DNA of 62,239 bases, from the NCBI GenBank assembly GCA_946803715.1, contig CAMPET010000097.1:4538-66776 (forward strand), given 5' to 3'. The stretch comes from Beroe ovata. Its lineage: Eukaryota > Ctenophora > Nuda > Beroida > Beroidae. The position numbers were made by a program, and so were the translations under genes. This document shows, one piece after another, positions 50,528-61,879 of the stretch. Position 1 is the stretch's first letter; each line of letters begins with the position of its first letter. Below the pieces are notes generated by a model, which made no database searches, was not told where the DNA came from, and saw nothing but the letters and a program-made list of their open reading frames with translations.

Positions 50528-50707
50528 CTACGCGAGTTTCAGTTGTTCCCGCATCTGTGCCGATAGAGTAGACGTCTCCAAAAGATCGTACACCTCACTG
50601 AGTGTGGCAGCATGCGTCTTGAGATGCTGTCTCAAATCGTAGAGACAGGGCGTGGCATAGTTGAGACACCGTGGACATGGGAACATGTTGGTTATCTGCT
50701 CTGACAT
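50528..50707 (-). CDS. possible small C2H2 zinc-finger ORF or terminal exon
   Basis: From the ATG at 50707 the frame encodes about 59 residues with one C2H2-like pattern (CPRCLNYATPCLYDLRQHLKTH: C-x2-C-x13-H-x3-H) followed by a short helix-forming tail ending in QMREQLKLA. A TATATAG just upstream could be a splice acceptor, so it may be the last exon of a gene I cannot see. There is no other support; it may be spurious. Confidence 0.3.
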   Translation of the reverse strand: MSEQITNMFPCPRCLNYATPCLYDLRQHLKTHAATLSEVYDLLETSTLSAQMREQLKLA

Positions 50708-50940
50708 GGGTACTATATAGGGGGTGGGGTGGGTTATGAGGGGGGAGGCTAATTCCACAATGTTTTCAAAACGTGAAGAAACGAATGAAAGCTACTCCAA
50801 ATGAAACCAACATACCTAAACTTCATTCAAATAAAGTCAAATTAAAATCAATGGTTAAAGTTCAAAAAGATTTGAAATACCGCAATACTTAATAAACGCA
50901 TAACAATGAATTGCACAGAGGAACACTCCTATTCTCCCCA

Positions 50941-52822
50941 CTAAAACTCGAACGACTCCTCGAGGTCGGAGTATCCCAGCAGATACATCCCATACATCCC
51001 GACAACCACACCAGCCTCAGCAGCTCGACAACCCACAGTGAACCAGGTCAGCATGTCGGAGTGTTGTGTCGACCCCGACACATACGCCGTGTACAGGGTC
51101 ACTATGAGAAACTTACCCAGACCACGAACCCAGGTTTCGGGAGAGAGGTAGGAATCGGAGAATGTGGCACAGGATATGGAACGGAGAGCCAGCATGGAGA
51201 GGGGGAGGGGAGCCAGGAGCTGGGAGGGAGGTCATTCGGGTTGTTGATAATTTAGATAATCTCATAATTATTTGATGAATTCAGTTTGTGGATATGCAGT
51301 AGGTCCTGCAAAAAGTATAAAGGTGTGCAAAACTGCTCAAAGTGGTATATTTCATGAACCTGTTTGACATGCGGCACAACGGCGTTCACCCCAAATGAAA
51401 TGAGTTGTGGCACCCTGATGATGGCTCCCAGCATGGTTTGTGCTTGGGGAGCTGATGAGAACTGTGGCGGGGAGGGGGCGGAGTTGAAGTTGGAGAGTGC
51501 TGCTGTCAGAATGAGATAATTAGCCAAAACCACCAAACACACATCTGAGATGATTCCCTCATCGATTGCTATGTTGATTAGTATCATGACGGAGGCAATA
51601 CAGAACAGTCCAACCTGAGGGAAGAGGGACCGTGGATTACTACCATTGCTATTCAGATCATCAAATTGAAATAATCAGAGATCGTCGATTTGAATTAATC
51701 CTACACAGAAAGGATTATCAAGGATCTAACTTCGGACATATAATTCCACCCACATAACCACCTTGAAGTTGGAAGATAGGTCGATGTAGTAGAAGTTCAG
51801 GTAAACTGATACCACCAGACTGATAACCGATATCCCTATGATGGCTGATTTTACAGCACTTTCATTGTCATCTATGCGAGATACCAACAACCTACAATAA
51901 CCGATGTAAATAATAGGTAAAAAAATATGAAGATTTCAATCTAGGGCTAGGAAAACTAGTTTCGATCCCGCAAATATTGCGAAGCTCACCATTATCCAGT
52001 ATTTCTCACCTGGACGACTTTGTGATGAGGAGATATATCTGGTACCCCTCTATGAGGGAGAGGAGAGGAGAAACAGTGAGGAGGACGATATTGACACCGG
52101 ATAACACAGGGTCAGGTATCAGGGAGAGAGGATAGCAGAACAAGATTACCCCGCATACAGACACCTGTACCACCTGACAACACATGATCATGGTGGTGTA
52201 CCACTGTCCACTTCCAGCTCCAGTACTGGCCACTATAGAATTAGGGGCGGGGGTAAGGCAAACTCTGGCAAAGACTTTTTTTGGCAAAGCCCAAAAAAGT
52301 GGGAATTCTTTGCCAAAGTTTGCCTTACCNCCCCCCCCCCCCCCAGAATTAGCATTACCAAATTTCACTCAGTCTGGAGAGTACATATCTAATCTGGGTA
52401 CACGAATCAAGGTAACAGCTATGGCCGACGGGTGAGCCGAATAAATCGGCTAAATTTCGCAAACATTTCACTCATAATATCGAGCAAGAGTTGGCACTCA
52501 GTGAGTACTCACTACTCAGTGAGTACTCAGTGAGTACCCAGTACTCAGTGAGTACTCAGTGAGTACTCAGTACTCAGTGAGTACTCAGTACTCAGTAAGT
52601 ACTACTCACCTCCCTGAGGAAGGGTGAGAGGGAGGAGAGGACGATACCGACAGCAGTGTACCCGGCATATATGACATACAGGTGTAGGAGGAGGGCAGGT
52701 CCGGATGAGAGAGCTAGGGCAGGGGCTGTCACCACATACAGCAGGAGGAAGAGGACCTCTGTGAAGAGGAGACCACAGCACATGATGAGACAAGTGCTAC
52801 TACGCCCTGGTCCTAGCAACAT
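50941..52822 (-). CDS. multipass ER-type membrane protein, ICE2-like
   Basis: Five exons in consistent phase: 52822-52610, 52173-52010, 51891-51762, 51614-51360, 51219-50941; 346 residues. It is strongly hydrophobic, with about eight to nine membrane segments, for example CGLLFTEVLFLLLYVV, AIIGISVISLVVSVYLNFYY, GIISDVCLVVLANYLIL and a final GVVVGMYGMYLLG. The layout (a PLLSLIEGYQIYLL segment in the middle, a V/S-x5-LVVLANY segment later and a C-terminal pair of helices) recalls the ICE2 family of ER membrane proteins involved in ER shape and lipid storage, but this is from memory of the pattern and not from an alignment. It could instead be an unrelated membrane protein. The first intron carries a small transposon at 52245-52344 and a GTACTCAGTGA repeat. 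Confidence 0.65.
52237..52352. mobile_element. 100 bp hAT-like MITE with 8-bp target duplication
   Basis: AGAATTAG occurs at 52237-52244 and 52345-52352. Between them the element begins GGGGCGGGGGTAAGGCAAAC and ends with its reverse complement (GTTTGCCTTACC then a C run), with TTTGGCAAAG/CTTTGCCAAA next inside. The 8-bp direct flank fits hAT elements. The N at 52330 sits at the start of the C run, so the exact length is uncertain. Confidence 0.8.
52499..52606. repeat. GTACTCAGTGA short tandem repeat
   Basis: ACTCAGTGAGTACTCAGT units, themselves palindromic, abut the donor site of the first exon of the membrane-protein gene at 52609. Confidence 0.85.
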
Positions 52823-53346
52823 GTGGTGGAAATGTAGAGAGAGAAAGTGGTATTGGGAGTCTGATCGTTTGCAATTATACAATGGGGAATTATAGCTGAT
52901 TAGCTAAATTTCACTGTCAAGAACTGACGATAACAAACTGGAGACGTGATATCGGTAATCTTCACTTGACAGGCTGTTCTCCATAATCATGACAATATGG
53001 CGTATACTTGTACTCATGGAAGATACCTCCCTTTTGTAGAAATTAGTGTGAAATGGAATAAAACAATTTGATTCCATTCCTCGGCCTCCATTGGAACCAG
53101 GTCTCGACACAAAATTAAAATATTAAGATTCAAAATTTTATCGAGAGTAATACCAATTTCCGATATATATGAAATTGAACTGAATAAGAATGAAGATTCG
53201 TTATCTGCAGCAGCATATGGTATAAAAAGTGCTGATAATAAAAAGTGCTGAGAATTCATGTTATTGGAAGCAAATAACGAGCAAGTAAAAATGCAGTTGT
53301 TATTGTTTATTCGCCTTGGCCTGAAAATTAAAAAGCATTGCCAAAT
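52823..53346. other. short intergenic space
   Basis: Between the start of the membrane-protein gene and the stop of the GON4L-like gene on the same strand. No gene is seen. Confidence 0.5.
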
Positions 53347-56300
53347 TCACGGATCGCTATCTTGAACTACTGTTCTCGCACGTTTTGCGCCTTGTTCCTT
53401 CTTCTCTTCCTTCCTCTTTACACTCTGTTTTCCCTTGCTACTGCCCAATTCTCCCGATACCGTGCTCTCCGTGATGCTGTCACCAGAGAATACAGCAGCA
53501 GCTAAATTTCCAGCATCGCTGGTGTGACAAGGAGTCGCAGGCGTTTCTTTAACAATATCCGTGATTCCGTGAGCTGGTAGCTTGAAATGTGGCTGTTTTG
53601 GATCTTGACAATTTCCAGGGGTGACTCCTGATTTTGCGGTGTCCATACCCAGTTTCAAAGGCGTCTTGATTCGCTTCTTTCCGCTCTGGGACTTTCTCTG
53701 TGCTGCTGCCTTCTGTGATTTTTCCATCAGCTCCATTAGAGTGCTGAATCTGTCCTTTACCTATAGCATTAGCAGGGTGGAGTAATTTCGCCCAAGAATA
53801 TCCACTAGCTGTTACCTACATGCCACAAATTCTATCAATTTTGGATATGGCATCACAAACTCATATTTCGCCTCATGCAGATAGCAACAACCAGACTATT
53901 CAAATATGATCTAACATGAGCACTTGGATTTTCTGATGATTATACCTGAGACACCGTCTTGTCGGTAAAGGTCTTGGAAAGTGTCTTGAACGTCTTGTAC
54001 TTGGCGCCAGAAGTCCGGCACATCCGGAGAATTTCTCTGTCCTGGTCACGGGTCCAGGTCAGAACTGTGTCGCCACACTCGACAATGTTGCGGGCAGGGA
54101 TTTCTGATATGAAAGAGGGGCATTATAAAGTGGGATCGCAAAGATGCCATCCACTGGGTATGACTGAACAGATCAGTGGTATGAATGTGAAAAGTATAAT
54201 GTCAACCGTCAAGAGATGACACTGAGGGAAGTTACAATTTCCCCAGATCCTAAATCCACTCACTTTTCCTCTCCAACTTTCGACGCTGCTTCTCTTCCTC
54301 TGCTAGCTTCCTTTGATCATCATGGTGCTTGTTGATACTGTCGATCAACTTCTGATGTCTTTGTGCTGACGCAGACTGGTGTGGAAACTATGTTAAGAGA
54401 GAGAAAGTACAGCTACAGCGGGCTTCAGTATAGGAATTGACACGATTCTGGTTCGAAAACTCAGTGAAATAATATCACGCTTTCTACTTTTCTAAAATGA
54501 ATGAATCAGGGCATATATCCCTGATCATATATATGATATCATCATATATATGATATCATCACCCCAAAATAACGAGTTTTGCTAGGGGAACTCGCTACTT
54601 ACAGTTCTATCAAGCAGTGTCATCTCCTCAAATCCATCGGAGTTTACAGGATCGGATGCTGACGGGTTTTTGTCTGTCAAGTCGATGTATTCAAAGTCAT
54701 TGGCCTTCGGTTTCAGCGCGCATTTATCAAAGTACTCTGAAACCTGCAGGGACAGTTGAAGATTGATAGAGGATTGGGCATGAGAGTATAGGAGTACTTT
54801 GCTATTTCATATTTTTCGTGTTCATTATTTGTGACTGATGCTGGCGTACCATATCACAGAGGTCAGGCTTGCCTCTCAGCATTGCCAACAGGTTGTCACG
54901 TGTCTCATCAGGCTTGTTGATATTGGCTCCCATCACAAGTTTTAGTATCTTCTTGAATTGACTGGGGTCTGAGGAGGGTGAATGAAATGTGGAGGAACAT
55001 ATTAAACTTTTTCATAATATGGAAGTTCGAAATTTCAAATTTGAATATTGGATTTGGCGAACTGTAGACCCTCTCTGAAAATTGAAGTAAAATAGATTGT
55101 ACTTAAAATAGATTGTACGTAATGGTCTCAACTCTTATTAATAATAGAAACTGTTTTTGAAGAAGCTATGAAAATTTCCGAAGGCAGGGTGAGCCACTGT
55201 TCAGTGTTCATGCAATTATTATTGTAAGAGTCTATACTCTATCTACAGTGAAATGAGCTATCAATGGGGTTTGTGTGTTGTTCTCCAATCTCCATCATCT
55301 ACTGAAAAATCGTAGCCAGGATAGTATTTAGGAAAAGGACCATCAAAGCCAGGTTGCGAGGTTCTGTCCCGTTTTCTGGGTCCCCGTTTGAGCCTCCTGT
55401 CGGATCCATATCCACAGTTGGGTCGTAAACCATCTTGTCAGCAAATCTCTTAACTTGTATCGTTACGTAATCCCTCATTATCTTTTGACCACTTTTTCCC
55501 ACGGCTATTTCAGCATTCTCTACGAATGGTCCCAAGAAACCACTGCCCTCCTCAGCAAGTTCCGTACCGTCAATGACTGCCACTCCGAACATGCGAAAAA
55601 CGGACTGGTCCGGCCTCCCAAACTCATCGGACAGGGAGAATTCGAACTGATCATCAGGCTCGTCACCGAAGCTACTGGAGAGGGAATTCCGACACTTTCC
55701 TTTTCCAGATCTATCGCCCTTTTCTCTCTTTCTACCACCTTTACCACTAGTCTTGTCCTTTCCATTGCCCTTACCATTGCCCCAACCATTGTCCTTACCA
55801 TTGTCCTTACCATGGTCCTTGCCATTTCCACCATCATTCCAACCATCATCATCGTCTTGTTCATCATCGTCATGCTCATCATCGTCATGCTCATCATCGC
55901 GATTTGTTTTTTCTTTGCCAGGTTTCTCTTCCTTTGGTTTCCCCTTTCCTTTAGTTTCGATCTCCTCATCTTCAGGTTCAGTTTCAGCAGTCCGCTTAGC
56001 GACATTGGATACCTCCTCCATTTTTCTGCATTTCTTAGCAGATTTTCCTCTCTGATTCTCTACATCAAATGGCACCCTGTCCTTTCTCTTGGGACGCATC
56101 TCTTTGTCGCCCTTGGCACCCCTCACGTTGAAGTAAATCTTGAGGAATTCACCCGTCTCTCCACCACAAGTGTCCAACTCGCAGAACGTCCAGTTGCTCA
56201 CTTCAACGTCCCACTTGGCTGTCCCATTGAACACTGGGCTCTGATACTGGTTCTCAGCCTCACAGTCAGGAAGACAGAGATACGCCTTGTTCAGGATGAT

Positions 56301-59300
56301 GTAACTCCTTATCACAAGTGCGGCATTGGGGTTGCTATTGCACGTTGCTAGGGAACATGTCTTGGTAACCCTTGTGAACCTCGCTTCTGTCGGCTCCCCA
56401 AGATCGTTTACAGCTGGCAGTACGCCACTTTCCTCCCCTGACGCTCTGCACTTAATATTATCCTCGCGGAAATGGCAACTGTGTTTGGTCACCTGGATCT
56501 CGTTACCGGACTCGCCGATCTCCGTTATTTGGGCGAAGCCGAACCGAATCTTGGTGTCCTCGTCGCTCCCACCACTAGTCACAAACATGTCCTCGCTAAC
56601 GGTCGTGAGGGAGACAACCTCCATGTTCGATGCTCCAATAGAGATTCTCCCTACATCGTCAGTAGACACGTTACCACACACGTGATGGGAGGAAAGAAGG
56701 AGGAAAAGGAGGGCACGCAGAAATGACGCCTGTTCCATATTCTGGGGGGGGGGTTCACGTGAATTTAGACTCGTGAAATTTTTGCTCAAAAAAATAATCT
56801 CTGAGAAATTTGTCATCTGTACAAAATGTGTCGAATGATTTCGCGGCCGAAAATTTGATGAGCGATATGAAATGAAATTTCATTTTGCAACCACTGATTA
56901 CATAGTAAGCAGCGATAAACTGGTTTTATTGAATTCCGATCATATTTAGACATCATAGTGTAATGAATCATGAATGATTGGAATGAACAATGAATGGACA
57001 TCACTCGAAGAGGACATGATGAGCGGAATTGATGCTTCGAAAGTGGAGCAACTGATCATCCTCACTACCGTAGCGATACGAATATCAGTTCATAAAGTGA
57101 AAGAGGAACACTATCGATCAGTATTTATAGGGAGGTGGCGAGACAGATAGCTTTTAATGGTGGAGTCTGGCGATATTTGTTTAGACAAAATTAAAAGGTT
57201 TCACGCACATTTCAATAAACTCTATTTGTGTCCGGTCTACCTCCACAATTCATTATTCATAATATGGGGGAAAGTGGCTCCCACTTTCCTAATACTGGGT
57301 ATTTTACCGAACTCCACGGAGATCCTCCTGCAGCAACATATTAACATCACCCAAACAGCCGGCAAATTTCACACTCGCATATTGTTCCCTGATCTGTATG
57401 CGATATTTAGTTGCCACAATTTATCGAGCCAAAACATTCATCTTGCTAGACGTGAACATTTATCAGTAGGTTCACTTCATCAAACAATGGCGGTGAAAGC
57501 CCAGCCATAGGAGGGACTCTCGACCATTATGGACGTGGCGAGAATTTAATTACTATAGCCATTTGGAATCCTCTCGATAAAATTCTACTAATTTTGTTTT
57601 CTATGGCCGGATAGTCACTGGTCACATTATACTACGGCACAAAATGACCCACACTCAGAACTAAGAGCATTCATTGATGGACGAAGCTAAGAGAGCTCCC
57701 GCGAAAACATCAAACCATCATCACATGGGTGAATGGTTAGGGTTAGAATTAAACAAAACTCACTGTTTTTGAAGTGTCTCTCCAGCTCTCGAAGGAGAAT
57801 CCTTGTCTTCACATGACTGAGAGTTTCCAGAAGCTTGTCCACAGGCATGTCGGGAAGCGGTGAAAAGATGGACATGAACTCGAACCCTAGGTCAGGGTAA
57901 TCCTTCAGAGCCTCAGCTATCTTGCCGATAAGTTCCTGGCAGTCAAACTCGCCGATCTTATTGTACTCCGCAAGAATCTTAAACACGTTGAAGTACGTGG
58001 TGGTATCATCCTTGAGGACCTCCTTCGCTTTGAGGAGGAAAGCCACCTCGAAACTGTGACTCTCGTCCGTTGTACTGAGTTTGGTGGCCGTCAGGACGGC
58101 TTGTTTGGTGCAGTTTAGCCGCTGTTTCCTCTTCTTGTACTCCCGCCGCAGTTTTAACCGGTGTTCCCGCAGCGACACCAGCCAGTCCAGGTTATCCCGT
58201 TTGATAGTGGACGTGGTAACGCTGGGAGTCTCAGATGGAGTCACTGAGACAACACGACTGTTAAATGAGGCTACCGGGGGAGCAAGTAATAGTATGAGTT
58301 CCTCAAAATAATAAACAAATTTTCTCAGTAATGCAATGATACTCGAATAGGGAGGATAACATCTTTACTTACACGGTACAGCGAGACGCTTAGTAAGAAC
58401 TCGAGAGGTGTAATCGGTGTCGTATTTGATTTGGTTTGTTTGCTTGTAGTGCTTGATAACGTTGTAGGGAGCACTCTTATTCAACCTATTCTTAACTCGG
58501 ATACAGATCTGACAAGATTTGAAAATAACTAGGAAAATCACGATTTACATGCGCTAAATCAAATAGAAAATTCGAAAGGTTTTAGTAAGTGTGATTCCGG
58601 AGACCCCGGTTAAACCTGTTTGGGTGTTCTTATCGGGAGATAAAACTCATGTATGAGCTCGTAAACCCTCGTCTGATCTTTCACGTGACCGAATGCGTCC
58701 AATCCGTGAGCAAGAAGATTGTCTTCTAGCTCCGTGAATTGCTTGTTGGCATGCGGTCTATGGGGTGAAAGACCGTCACATGATGAGAGAAGTCGACTTC
58801 ATCTGCATTCGGTACATAATCAATGAGCTATGACAATGTTATCAGTTGGAAATCCAACAAGCACCATGATATTTTAAGATTTTAATATATTCATCGATAT
58901 AAAACTGGAAGTATTTTACCACGGTTACTATTCAATACCTGATCTTCGTTCGACAAATAAAGTTAACAGTTGGTCGGATGTGTAGAAACTTGTGAAAGAA
59001 GGGGTTAAAGTTGAAGAACTGATACTTGTCCACGGGTAAGGGGGAGAGGTCTTTGAATGTCCGAATCAACTCTATGGTATGATGAAATTGTAGGACATTG
59101 AAGTGAAATTCTCTGTCAAATGTTATTTCGTTCGATGAGAAACTACGTCCATCCAACAGTGCGACACCTATTCAACCGCGCAATCCATAAGATATGTTAA
59201 TAAGTATTCCGTGTTCCAATTCAGCAACGTTCCCTACCTCTACAGACGGAAGTTGGAATTTGATGAAGAGGCGTGACATCGGGTTCGTCTCCTCTTTCCC

Positions 59301-61338
59301 CTCTGACCAGTCTGAGAGCAGTGTACACATCTATACACTTCATCACTGGTTGCCGTGCCTCGGACCCCTCCATCGCTTGGAGGAGACCGGCAGTTGATGT
59401 TTGACTGTACAAATCTTCCAGTTCTTCCTACAACAAGATTGGTATTTCGGAGGCAACAGGCAGAATTCGCTGACAGCACGCAGTATGGAATTGCGTAAGT
59501 TTGTTACAAGAGTGGCAAATTCTTACGATTCTTCGGATAGCTGCACTCCTATTCTCATCTAATGATGGGATGTTGTTCGCCAGGACAGCGTGCTGAACTA
59601 ACAGTTGCAGATGCATCTGTAACTGTTCTCTTAGAGCAACAAGAGAGGAAGCGTCGAAGAGTGGGCCATCTTCGACTATCACCGCTTCTTCAGCATCTCT
59701 GATTGTAGAATCATTTATAGCAACTCGTTTGTTAGGGAGTCGATTAAAACTTAACAACACTACTTAGAGTGCAATGGAACCTGGCAGCAATATTGTATGT
59801 TCGCGTTTTACTGACTTTAAACGTGGTGTCAGTTAAGAAGTGGTGTCAATGGATACGGCACTCTGGTAAACTAGCTGCATACACTACAATGGTAAACCAG
59901 TGTAGTTCGGTTACAGTTCATTGGCGCAACACTGACCTAGATGGATCATTCAATCTGCTCAATTATCACACCCAATGGACTGTCAGTTTACGGTAAGAAG
60001 GTTATCATTGACCATCAGAAAAAAAACTTACGATAGATTCTTTTTACGCCGGCGAAGTCCAAGCTGCTCCTTCACATCCGGATGTGACCGGTCCAAATCT
60101 TTATACAGCTCCGCCATCTCTTTCTTCGTCACAGTCACGTCCTTGTCTGTTCTGAATTCCTCCAACTCGAACCGCAGGTTTTCCCGGTACATATACGGTT
60201 CCTGACGGGATGACAGATTTGAAAAGAAAGCCACAAGTTTTATTATGGGACTCGAGGCGGTGAAAAAGAATTTCCCCACTTACATCTTGGTTTGTATCGT
60301 CCTCTGCAAATTCCACCTGCGGGTTGGTGATACCAGCAAGAAAACGGGTGAATGTGCCCTCGTCCGCTGCATGATTACAGCCGTCGTCAGAGGACTCCTC
60401 CTCCTCCTCCGTTACATTGTCGAACTCCTCCCCCAGTTCCTTCTCTAGATCCTGATCACGGGAATCGGAGCTTCAATCACACAACTCTCTGCTGTCACAA
60501 CGACCGCTATTTAATTGATGAGACTCCTCTACTCCTCTCTCTCTCTCTCTCACCATCCAATTCTCCTCATCCCGACTAGTTTCTTCCTCCCTATCCTCCT
60601 CTTCAATCGCCGTGTTGCTCGTATCCTCAGCAACCACAGCTGTAGACGTGGTTCTCTCCTCATCATCCTTCTCCTCAACTTCGTCCTCAGGAAGTGCCTG
60701 CTCCAGTTCCAATAAATCCCGATCTTTTAAACTGAATAGAGATCGTGTACGTTTTGCTAGCCCCATCTGAAATAAAACGGATCGTTAAATCATAACAGTG
60801 CTACAATAATGTGACAAGATAATGATCACCAAGCAGTCGTTGTCGGTCATGATCGCAAAACCATTGAGTCGATCGATCCCGCGCACGCGCGCCGGTAAAT
60901 CTTGTTAATTGCGCGCTAAAAATAATGTCCATTCAGTTAAATTGCATCGCGCGTTACAACATTGTCATGCATTTGGGATACTGCTGGGAACTTCCGCCCC
61001 ACTGTCATGGATTTCAGATATTTGGGAATCCTAACTGATGTTTATTGCCCTGAGCCCATAATACTGAGAGCATGCTTCGAAACGCTCGGGCGGGAATTCG
61101 TGCAATGGCTGTTCCACAGTATACTGTAGTGATTCGGTAGGAAACATCAAGAACAAATATTCCAATGCTACTCCTCAATATTGAACCGTCGTTTTACGTT
61201 AAATAGCAACAAGACTTTATACGTTTGTCATTCCATACCGAAGGTGTGGCAGGCGTCGATTCACATTCTGATACTTTGCTTTTCCGATGTTTATCAGACT
61301 TGGGGGTTGCATTGATGGAGCCCTCGACATCTTCTTCA
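53347..61338 (-). CDS. GON4L: GON4L-like transcriptional regulator (5' end probably outside window)
   Basis: Exons: 61338-61239, 60766-60554, 60451-60284, 60201-60032, 59698-59527, 59427-59238, 59167-58939, 58757-58616, 58508-58373, 58270 or 58243-57764, 54968-54850, 54743-54603, 54387-54264, 54103-53946, 53760-53347; all phases agree and give at least 980 residues. Recognisable GON4L blocks in order: acidic N-terminal part with [22 protein letters not shown]; the [18 protein letters not shown] helix; [14 protein letters not shown] (first SANT-like), [23 protein letters not shown]-like helices ([25 protein letters not shown]); and the C-terminal [18 protein letters not shown] to [12 protein letters not shown]. 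The tail is Lys-rich. Family members are nuclear co-regulators working with YY1, HDAC1 and SIN3. The ATG at 60766 follows a good acceptor, so translation starts further upstream. The 57763-54969 intron hosts another gene. Confidence 0.85.
55299..56738 (-). CDS. secreted Asp-rich protein, possibly related to skeletal acidic proteins; intronless, nested in GON4L intron
   Basis: 479 residues from the ATG at 56738 (an upstream in-frame ATG at 56816 lacks a signal peptide). Residues 1-22 form a signal peptide ([19 protein letters not shown]). Residues 25-205 are a Cys-containing, beta-rich-looking domain ending [20 protein letters not shown]. Residues about 245-350 are low complexity: Lys/Glu, then [15 protein letters not shown], then GN/GK-D repeats. 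A second conserved-looking part follows ([11 protein letters not shown], then [16 protein letters not shown]), and a hydrophobic C-terminus ([18 protein letters not shown]) suggests a GPI signal. This order, two beta domains split by an acidic run and a hydrophobic end, resembles coral skeletal aspartic acid-rich proteins. That is an analogy, not a proven homology. Same strand as the host gene. Confidence 0.8.
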   Translation of the reverse strand: MEQASFLRALLFLLLSSHHVCGNVSTDDVGRISIGASNMEVVSLTTVSEDMFVTSGGSDEDTKIRFGFAQITEIGESGNEIQVTKHSCHFREDNIKCRASGEESGVLPAVNDLGEPTEARFTRVTKTCSLATCNSNPNAALVIRSYIILNKAYLCLPDCEAENQYQSPVFNGTAKWDVEVSNWTFCELDTCGGETGEFLKIYFNVRGAKGDKEMRPKRKDRVPFDVENQRGKSAKKCRKMEEVSNVAKRTAETEPEDEEIETKGKGKPKEEKPGKEKTNRDDEHDDDEHDDDEQDDDDGWNDGGNGKDHGKDNGKDNGWGNGKGNGKDKTSGKGGRKREKGDRSGKGKCRNSLSSSFGDEPDDQFEFSLSDEFGRPDQSVFRMFGVAVIDGTELAEEGSGFLGPFVENAEIAVGKSGQKIMRDYVTIQVKRFADKMVYDPTVDMDPTGGSNGDPENGTEPRNLALMVLFLNTILATIFQ

Positions 61339-61348
61339 CTGCAATTTA

Positions 61349-61440
61349 TGTATGTATGTATGTATGTATGTATGTATGTATGTATGTATGTATGTATGTA
61401 TGTATGTATGTATGTATGTATGTATGTATGTATGTATGCA
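61349..61440. repeat. (TATG)n tetranucleotide microsatellite, about 23 units
   Basis: Uninterrupted TATGTATG run beginning about 10 bases upstream (minus sense) of the acceptor of the first visible GON4L exon. The repetitive open frames on both strands here are meaningless. Confidence 0.97.
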
Positions 61441-61879
61441 TGACGCATGCATGTTTGTATGTACGGAGTGTGTATTGCAGATTATCATTGCCAGTCAGTG
61501 TATAATTAGCAGAACATCGATAATTAATCATGATTTCTGTTGCACTTCCACTGGTACTGACAGTGTACGACAAATCAATTAACTGAACTCAAATTGTTGT
61601 GCGGTATTGAGATATCAAGTGACCAATGAGGATCAATTACAGCCACAAATCCTACACTGCTCTATGGAAAGCAATCTAATGATTCATCACAGACCGCATT
61701 GGTCACAATGACGAAAAACCGCACTCAACTTGAAGAATGATAATTTCATCCACATAGATTCGCTTCACAAAGGTGAAACGCAGGCACGCAGACAGGGGCA
61801 GGAGGGTCGCAGCCTCTTCGGAAAAATTGGACCTCTAATGAAAATTCAAAAGAACTTCGCCCTTTCAAACAGAACGAGA
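61441..61879. other. non-coding, upstream of the visible GON4L exons
   Basis: No exon is recognised. It is either GON4L intron or upstream sequence. Confidence 0.4.

Noticed and set aside
52006-52368. Open frame running through the MITE into the membrane-protein exon, as if the transposon were exonised in frame
   Set aside because: The upstream exon ends at 52610 in phase 0 and the acceptor at 52174 (TTGTCAG) continues it exactly, while the frame upstream of the element meets a stop; the element is best placed in the intron.
57157-57510. 117-codon plus-strand frame in the GON4L intron region
   Set aside because: No domain, signal peptide or splice context supports it, and composition matches the non-coding surroundings.
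61194-61582. Several YVCM/HTYI-repeat frames
   Set aside because: They are translations of the (TATG)n microsatellite; only the 61239-61338 part is kept, as a GON4L exon.
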